Assembly (NCBI RefSeq): GCF_033807575.1
Contig: NC_084717.1
Location: 4,465,692 to 4,529,691 of the forward strand
Direction: 5' to 3'
DNA: 64,000 nucleotides
Origin: Cydia pomonella
Taxonomy: Eukaryota > Arthropoda > Insecta > Lepidoptera > Tortricidae
Part shown: positions 37,201 to 46,200 of the stretch, piece after piece
Numbering within the stretch: position 1 is the stretch's first letter
Layout: each line of letters starts with the position of its first letter
The notes under the pieces: generated by a model
The model's input: only the letters and a program-made list of their open reading frames with translations
Databases searched by the model: none
Told to the model about the DNA's origin: nothing
Made by a program: the position numbers and the translations under genes

Positions 37201-40200
37201 AACTGCAACTATTCATTCCTACTCACCAATGATGTTATCTGGTACGATTCCCATCTCAGCCAGGATATCCGTAAGACCAATTTGGACAGCAGCGATTCCG
37301 ACGAAGGAATGAAGGATGTTGTCGTAAATAGTCTTGTCTGGATCACAAATAATCCTTAAGATGTCAATCCCTTTCGGCTCAAGGACCCTGCGGCACCTGC
37401 AAATTTATTTTGGTTAAAATATATGTATATAATTATGAATAAAAAAATCCTCTGGCTTTTACTCCCTGCAATTTTGTACAGGGTGAATTGGCCAATGTTG
37501 GCGATGACTTTCACACGATGAAGTCGATGAATGTTCAGTAGGTAGGAATAGTATATCTATACATATAATAAAGCTGAAGGGGGTCGAAAGTCTGTACATG
37601 GAAGATATTCGAAAAAAAGTAGGCTGGGGATACTAAGAATCGTTAACAGAACACGTTCCAACAGTTTTTAGAATTTTTGTCTGTTTGTCTGTTTTTCTGT
37701 TTGTCTGTTTATTTGACCTCGCATCACGAGAAAACGGCTGAACGGATTTTGATGCAAACTTTACTAATCTGTCGAGAAAATGCCCGGCCAAGTTATAGGC
37801 TATAAAAATTCAACCCCTAGAATGGGGGGTAGCCACTACACTCGATTGAGTTAAGTTTGCACCTGAATCTTATAGCGCTACTTAGGAAGGAGGTGCAAAC
37901 TTTTGTGCTACGAGTATCGAGTACCCTGCTAAACTAACATATATGGTGCTGAAATTAAGCGACCGAGGAAGGATTTTGCCAAAATAACTCTAAAGTTAGA
38001 AGAGGGGGGTACGGATATAAATTCAATTTCAATTGTGTTGATGTAATAATACAACGAAATTAAACGACAGTAAATTAATTGCCATACATTGCAGAGTGCC
38101 ATCTTTTGGGAAACTGAGTAAAAAAGTAATCAAGTAAACTAATAATTTTTAAGAAAAAAAAACCGACTTCAATGAGGTAGACCGGTGAAAGAACGATTAT
38201 TGTTGATTTTTGATTTCATACAATTAAATTAAAAAAACAGCGTCCTACGCCTGATTATGTAGAAAAGGAGGTAACATGTTTTTTTTTTGTCACTGCACCC
38301 ACCTAGACACATTTCAGATTTGCCCTATGGTTGACTGGTAAGATACCCGCAATAGGGTATTTGACTGTAGTCGATGTCGAGTTTAAGATAAATTATTTCA
38401 CACCATGCATGAAATAAAGCACCAGATAATTATTAAAAAAACTAAATAGGATAGAAATATAAAAATGTGTCTTGAAAACCTAACTACTTGACAAACATGC
38501 ACAGAGAACAAATTGCCAAACGTGAACTATGCATCGTTGAAGAATTCCATTCTGTTCATCATGAACAGTTCCACTTCATCAAATGTCACTTCTACAAATG
38601 TAAATACTTGATTTGTTGATAAAAATACAAAAATCACTATATGTATGCCTTTCACATTTGAAGAGTTCCCTCGATTCCTCATGGACCCCATCGTCAGAAC
38701 TCGAACCTGACAAAAATTTGTCTTGAAAATCTAATTTACTTAACAAACACAGCGAAGAGGACAAATCGCCAAACGTGTACTGTGTATCGTTGAAGAGTTC
38801 CATTCTGATCATCATCAGCAGTTCCACTTCATCAAATGTCACTTTTTTAAATGTAAATGCTAGATTTGTTAAAGAAAATACAAAAATCATTATATTCTCC
38901 TCCTTTTGAAATCTTGAAGTCGGTTAAAAATGAGTTTACTTACATAGTTAAGTAGTGGCAAAATCAACACACATATCAACACGCGTATAACTGCATAATT
39001 ATTTAAAAAAATATTTTCTCCGTCATGAATTATACCTAATCGTCATTTTATCGTATCCATATTCATACGTATCGCCTCTTTTAGCACTTAATAATGGCTA
39101 CGAAGGTGGGTACTATGAAAAAAAAAATCTCTGATGTTTGCGGTGTAAATGTCAAACGATTTGGGACTCGCATTTCATACGCGTTAAAATGCCATAAGAA
39201 CTAAAAACTGAAAATGCCTTCCCGAAAAAAAGCGAACCTTTCACGAAAGTCTCACAACGCATTGACGTTACGAAACTATAGCGACGATCGTGATCTTAGG
39301 CGTAGCCACAACTAATACCACAGACGTTATGCAGGATCGTTCCATCCATTGAAAACTTCATTCGTAGCGTGTACGGAGACCTGAGCCATTCTTGGGTTTG
39401 TGAGAGATCCATCCTCACGCCCATAGAGGAACGGTCCATGCTCACGCAGAAAAATGAGCAGGCGGAAATCGAAGGTGAACATGCAGTATATAATTCCATT
39501 ACACCTAAATTAAATTCGACAGTGTTCGGAAGTATGATGGGTATATTTCTTACCTTTTCATGCTTAGACTGATTGGTCTGGAGCACCGATTTGGATGATA
39601 TTTTCCATGGACATGATTTGGATAGGTACAGTCAAGGACGTAAAAAAAATACAAAAGTGGAACTGTATTGTCCGATATACATCTACTACTCTATGTCGTT
39701 TAAATCACGTCAAAAATTTGAATAAGGACGAATTTGAAAAAAATAACAATTGATTTTGGAGTGTAGTTTTATTAAGTGGTACCTAATTGTAAAATATTTT
39801 ATCTAGACTACAGTCCTCTAGCGTATCCATCTGTCAACTTTACTTCAAGTTCCACCTCCAGGGGAGAGGCAGAGAAATTAGCGGTGAATGAGCCGGTTAC
39901 TGACACAGACCGAATACCACGCGGGCGGAGCCGCGGGCACAGCTAGTTTAAAAATAAATATATATGTGCGAAAAGTTTTATCTCACCTTTATGTCAACAT
40001 CTTTATCGAGGATATTATTATTCAAGTAAGCTTCAATGGGGTGTTTTTTTTTTCAAAAGTTTCAATAGCCACTTTTCGTCACACCTGCTTTTACAAACTA
40101 TTAGCTAACCAGACACCACACAATGTGAAAAAGATATCTAAATATGATTATATCGGTAACCGTAGCAATTAGGATTAAAGAACCGTTTGTTCCATTAGTA

Positions 40201-43200
40201 ATGCAAGGAACTTACTTTTCTATAGCTGCTGCGAATGTGGGGAACCTCATAAGTTCAGCACCCATCCCAGCCCATTGGGACCCCATACCGCTGTACACGA
40301 ACCATAAGGGTCCATGTGTTCCACCGTAGTAGTTGACACTCTCCGAGAGGCAGACGGTTTCTTTGTTTTCATTGGTATCTAAGACATTTACAGAAAGTTT
40401 AAGTTTTAACACTTGCTGCTGACATCGGTATAATTTTTTTGGGTTTTTGCGTAGCTACTTCTAATACGCATTAAAGACCAATACTTAACTGTATTAAGCT
40501 GTCAACACAGAGAAAATTAAACATAAAACTTCTGTTAAGCATCCGACATTACATGCGCAGGGTGTGTAAGGATCGGTATAAAAATAAAATATATAATTTC
40601 TTCTAATATAACAACATATGATATAATTTCAAAGGATAAAATCTCTCATTGCATATAATATAGTTTAGGTATTGTGCAAGACTGCACAACCTTTTATATA
40701 ATTTTACCTTTTTTTACTTATTTTTGTCTATGGTTTTTTATACTGTTTTTGTCTATTTTTACTATTTGTCAGATTACATTTTGTTTCTCAAAGAAAACTA
40801 GTGCCTTTTACTTAAGTCCATTAAAGGTATAATATTAATGTCTATTATTATGTTACATTATTATCCTTTGGTATAAGACTTATTTTTTATAACGATCATG
40901 TGGTATAATGCTGTGGTATAATTGGTAATTTCCTTGATCTTTCTTTTCATTACTTACACAATCAAATTGTTGCGATAAATATTTACCTACACCTTGTACC
41001 TAAGATGGACTACTTACCTACCTAATTCATATTTGTACTTATGAACTGCTGTAAAAAGTAATGAAATAAACGTATTTGTATTTGTAAAGAAAGCGCATCA
41101 ACAGAGGGAAGAGTTATGGAGAAACTCCTCCATTTTTAGAAGTCGGTTAAAAGAATAGCTTAAAGCGTGATCGTAATATGCGAGTTTTTGCATTGCCACT
41201 TTGGTATTGTCAGGACTCTTTGCTAATTCGCAATGATTCTGGTATCTTACCGAGAATGGTGTATCCTCTGCTTAAATGCCCGGGGATTTCGAATTCATGG
41301 ATGCTGTGCAGCAATGCAATCTGTTCAGGATCGATGGGCTGTTTCTTTAAATATTGCTGGATCTTCTGTACACCAGTTTCTTGTCTTCCAGAAATTGTTA
41401 CTAATCGAGGGAGGCTGGTTTGATAACGGGTAATATCCTAAAAACAACGAGCAAATTAATTTCAGCTCAGTAAGCTGATAAATGTTACATTGTTGGGCAC
41501 CGTCTGAGATTAACCAGATAATATTATAGTGAACTGCAACGCGCATGTAACACCTCTTGGGATGAAGGCATACATAGGCTACGATGACTGCTTACTATCA
41601 GGCGGGCCGTATGTTTGTTTGCTACCGTAGTGGTATAAAACAACCATAATGTGATTTGCAGTGTTTAGTTTTAAAATATATTGTTATAATATGTATGTTA
41701 GTTTGAAGGTATTTATTTATGGGCCACTAGTTGCCTGAAGTAAAGATTTTCATTTTCAATTATCCATTCATAAAAAAAACACCTAATTTCAATCATGGAC
41801 ATAATAGCTATCAAAATGTATCCTCAAATTCAAGAATTGCTCTAGGTAGTCTCAAATATATTTTCAATCATTATTTTTTTCAATATTGTTATTAATTGTG
41901 TTAATAAATTGGTTGAAGTGAGTAATTTAATTACTTGCAGCAATTTCATTGAATATATTTTGTAAATCATGGAAATTTTTAACAACATTTGATTTAAAAA
42001 AAATATGTCTTACAGTTAATATCGAGATATTACCTTTCGTTTATAATGTCCTTTAAGCAGAACATGGATATTAGTGCCAGTGTACGAGAAACAGTTCAAC
42101 GCAGCAAAGCTCCTGTTAAATCTAGCATTGTCTTGAAGGACCTGGATTCTTCCATCTTTGACTTCTGGGATGTTGTCTTGGGGGCTGTAGTAGTGCAGGT
42201 TTGCGGAAATTTGGCCTTTATGGTATGCTAAGCAAACCTAATAGAGAGAAAGAAAAATTATTAACATTTTTACTTATGTTTTGAGGTACCTATTTAACCA
42301 TTCTTTTCGGAGACCAAGATTATTCTTGAATCACTGAGCCAAAATACGAGTAGTTAGTAATTAGTTAGTTTGTTAACCATTATAAGTACTTAAGTAATAA
42401 CCATTACAAAAACAGATTTTGTTATAAATGTTTCTCGAATTTCTCCTACAGTGTAGATTTTGGTTATGTCGGTCACAGAAAACCTAATAATCGACCAAAC
42501 AATGCAAACGTTGGTTTTATTTTAATTTCACACAAATGTACGGATTGAGCCATTAGCATGTTGCTTTTAGTGTAAAACAATGTGTAAATATAAATCATAT
42601 TCACACAATGTTTTTGCAAATAAATCTATTATTTGTTCATTATGATTCTACAATGAAGCACGGTTGACTAATTCCAACACATTACTTATTTAAAACCTAT
42701 TTGCAATTATACATGGTAAGTCAATTGATAAAATTAAATTAACAAACTTGTCTATTTTAAAATGGAAAATACCGATACAAAGGTTACCTGTTTCATAAAA
42801 CCAAATTAAGTGTATGTACACGAGTATACGTTGGTAGGTCAATAATGGCATAAAATCGGACATCAAATTTTTTTGAGCAACTACGGTTAACTATCTAATG
42901 ATTAGCCTCTATATTTGTAAGTAAATTTAACAGCGATGAATAAAAATAAAATTGAAGGGACTGAATATATTTAAATTGAATTTTATTATTAATAACAGGA
43001 AAATATTATATATCATGAAATCCTTTTCCATCATGTTATCCCACAACAAATTTACCTTAGTTAAAGCATTTGTTCCCGATGCCGGTTCACTGTGTCCCAT
43101 GTTAGACTTAACGCTGCCAACCTTAATGGATGAGTTTTTGGCGAACACTTTACCGACAGCGTCGAGCTCTTGAGCATCTGCTTCGGCGATAGCTAGTGAA

Positions 43201-46200
43201 ACAAGAAAAAAAACGTAAACATCTACGAATAATAATTTCACACAAAAGTGGTTCCAACACACCATCCATCATTTTTAAATAGGAAAATTTAATAGATGGC
43301 CCTAATAATCTTCTGATAATCAACTTCTGATTAGAACTTTTTAAATTTATATTCTAGGTTTCAATTATGAAAATGTACTAAAATAGTAAGTAAATGACAT
43401 TAGCACTACGAAATAGTCATTACTATATGTAGAGACCAGGAAAGGAAGGGTTGCAGGCTAAGTAGAATAGGGATATCCGGCTATTTCCCAAACTTGGAAA
43501 AAAATTGTAGTCAATTTGTTTTATTCGTAGCTTTACACAGCTAGAAACAAATTAAGAATTTACTATTAGTTGAATGTTGAGTACCAAGATGTTGTGTTAC
43601 AATTTGACGTTTAAAAACAAAGTAAGGTAAGGGTAGGCTTTACAGGCCTAGGTGAGTAAGGCTATATGAAATTCCTTTACGTATATCATCTTCACTCATC
43701 GCACAGGATACGTAGTATTTGCGGACCTAATTTGAAGTCATGTCAACATTTCATTGAAAGTTTGAGAAAAATAATATTACGGTGCACCTGTTGAACGCAC
43801 CGCAAATGCATGCATCACGTACTACAATATACGGCGCCCGACGTATAAGCTATAGATCTGAACACTTCCTTATTTAAATTAAATTATAATCATAAAACTA
43901 CCATGAGACATAGAAATATTAAATATATTAAAACGGGTCACTACCGTTAATTCAGTCATAAAATGCTCGACATGTTTCGCTTCGAAACGAGGAGCTCCAA
44001 ATTGGGCGCGCATTAGCTAACTAACGCAGACTGAATTTTTGACTTTGAAAACGTGAGTTCTCTTAAATATCTAAATTTAATTAATTTAATAAGTTAAACT
44101 TTTGTGTGAAATTACCTGAACCACACGCTTCCACATATTCTACATCTTGCGGTGCGACGTTGATTTCAGAGTAGAACTCATTAAGAAAATCCTGGATGTC
44201 CTTGGATTCCCTTACAGGCATAAATGGCGCGTCTGGCTTTAAGCTGTAGCTGCCTTTAGCGTAGTAAACTTGAGAGTATATTCTGGAAATTAGATTAAGT
44301 TATCTCTTGAGTTCTGTATGCCTTAAGGAGCTTACCAAAACTATTTCAATTATTGTATTCAGATTTAACAATACTCGCAATGCACATCACGTACACCTAT
44401 AAGTGCAGGCCAGATACCTTATCAAGTTAAAATACATTTTGCAGTGCATTTTGCGCACACCAATTAGGGGAGACTGAGTAAATGAACACAAAGGTAAGTT
44501 GACACAGCGTCCATACCCTTGTCGTGAATTTGTCAGAGACACTTGTCTTACCAATTGAAATCTTATTGAAAAACACATGTATTTCATATAATACAAAACC
44601 AAATTACCTCTTGGCATCTTTAGCTCGTTGTAAAAACAGCACGTTGATGGAATCAGACCTCACGTAGCCGTCGCCGTTTTTGTCGAAACATTTTGTTTTT
44701 CCGTCCAAGCACAAGAAACCGGCTCTGAAAATAAACATTAATTTTAACCTTTTATCGGTGCAGATTAAAAAAAAAAACACGAATCAAGCCTCATCGCCTA
44801 TTCAAATATCTAAATATTCTGCATAAAAAAATACAAAAAGATAATGTTATAGGGTAATCATTTTTGCCATTTAATATCTTGTGCCCTATAGTCAATTGAA
44901 TGACAGGAAGCGGCCCTCGGCGGGCTGTATCAATCAATCATATTTGAAATTTAAATAATTAACTCAAAGTTGTCATCGCAACAACTCAATAATGATGTTT
45001 GTTACCTGAAGCGATAAATTAATTAATAAATTATATAGGTTTGTAAATTGGAAGAGCGATGGTGGCCTAGCGGTAGGAGCGTGCGACTTTCAATCTGAAG
45101 GTCCCAGGTTCTGACCCCGGTGCGTAGTAATGAGTTTTTCGGAACTTATGTACGAATTATCGTCGTTTTTGATATTTACCATTCGCTTTTCAGTGAAGGA
45201 AAACATCGTGAGGAAACCGGACCGATTAGGCCTAGTTTACTCTTTCTTGGGATTAGTTGTCAACCGGATCCCAGGCTCCCATGAGCCGTTGCATAAATGC
45301 CGTGATAACGCGAGGAACAAGAAGATAGGGTTGTAATAATGAAATGCCGAGTGTGGCATTAAAGGCCGTCCAAGGCGAGGCCGTTTAGAAATACAATACT
45401 GGCAATTCATACCCCAGTCTAGATTGCAGTGCTTGTGTAAAAAAGCAACGGCTTTTTAGTTAACGAACGACCTTAATTCAGAAAGAGTGAACAAAAATCA
45501 ATTGATGTAAAACATAAACAAAATAATCATATTCCACAATGATCAATCGATAAAAAAAATGGTAAGTATTTAACACTATGTTTATGAAACTTAAATTAGC
45601 ATACGTACGCCATGGAACTTAAACAGCAGTCAATACCGAAATTATGTCGACAAAAAATCCTAAAATTATCCACAGAAGAGCTACCTTTTAAAATTAAGGC
45701 AAACATTCGGGTGCATGCGCAGATTGCACCCTCCAGTACTGATACTTCTGTAGGAATGCTCAAGGCACGCCATAGAGCTCGCGCTCTAGCGCAAATGAAG
45801 GGCCAAGAAAAAGGAAGAAGGGAGAGGGAGGGATCGATCAAGGATGAAATAAAAAAAGAAGTAAGAAAAAAATCCAGAAAGACAAACCTTTTTAATTTAA
45901 GGCACAAATTACTGCCTCCAACGATGGCAACATCGCAATCTCGAGTACTGGATGCTTCTCTAGGCATGATGGAGGCACACCATAGAGCTCGCACAGGCCA
46001 AGTCTAGCTCGAATAAAGTACTTTTACCATCGATACAGTACGAAATGAAAAAAGAATTGGGTAAAAATAGGACCAGGTAGACAAACCTTTTTAAATTAAC
46101 GCAAACATTTAGGTACATGCACAGATTGCAATCTACAACGATGGCGGCATCGCACTCTCCAGTACTGATACTTCTGTAGGCATCTAGACATGCTCAAGGC

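Larger units (their letters stand above)
37556..39946 (+). mobile_element. Helitron-like composite insertion
   Basis: The left end is A|TC (TCTATACATATAATAAAGCT). The right end is a GC-rich hairpin (CGCGG..CCGCG in ACGCGGGCGGAGCCGCGGGC) followed by CTAG|T, as in non-autonomous Helitrons. The phrase AAACGGCTGAACGGATTTTG near the left is typical of lepidopteran Helitrons (from memory). A second inverted-repeat element (38161-38925) is nested inside. No Rep/helicase frame is seen. It lies in the FAS intron between exons 7 and 8. Confidence 0.6.

Noticed and set aside
45596..46007. Overlapping 131-132 codon frames on both strands
   Set aside because: They run across several decayed exon copies in mixed frames; the length is a by-product of the tandem exon duplication.
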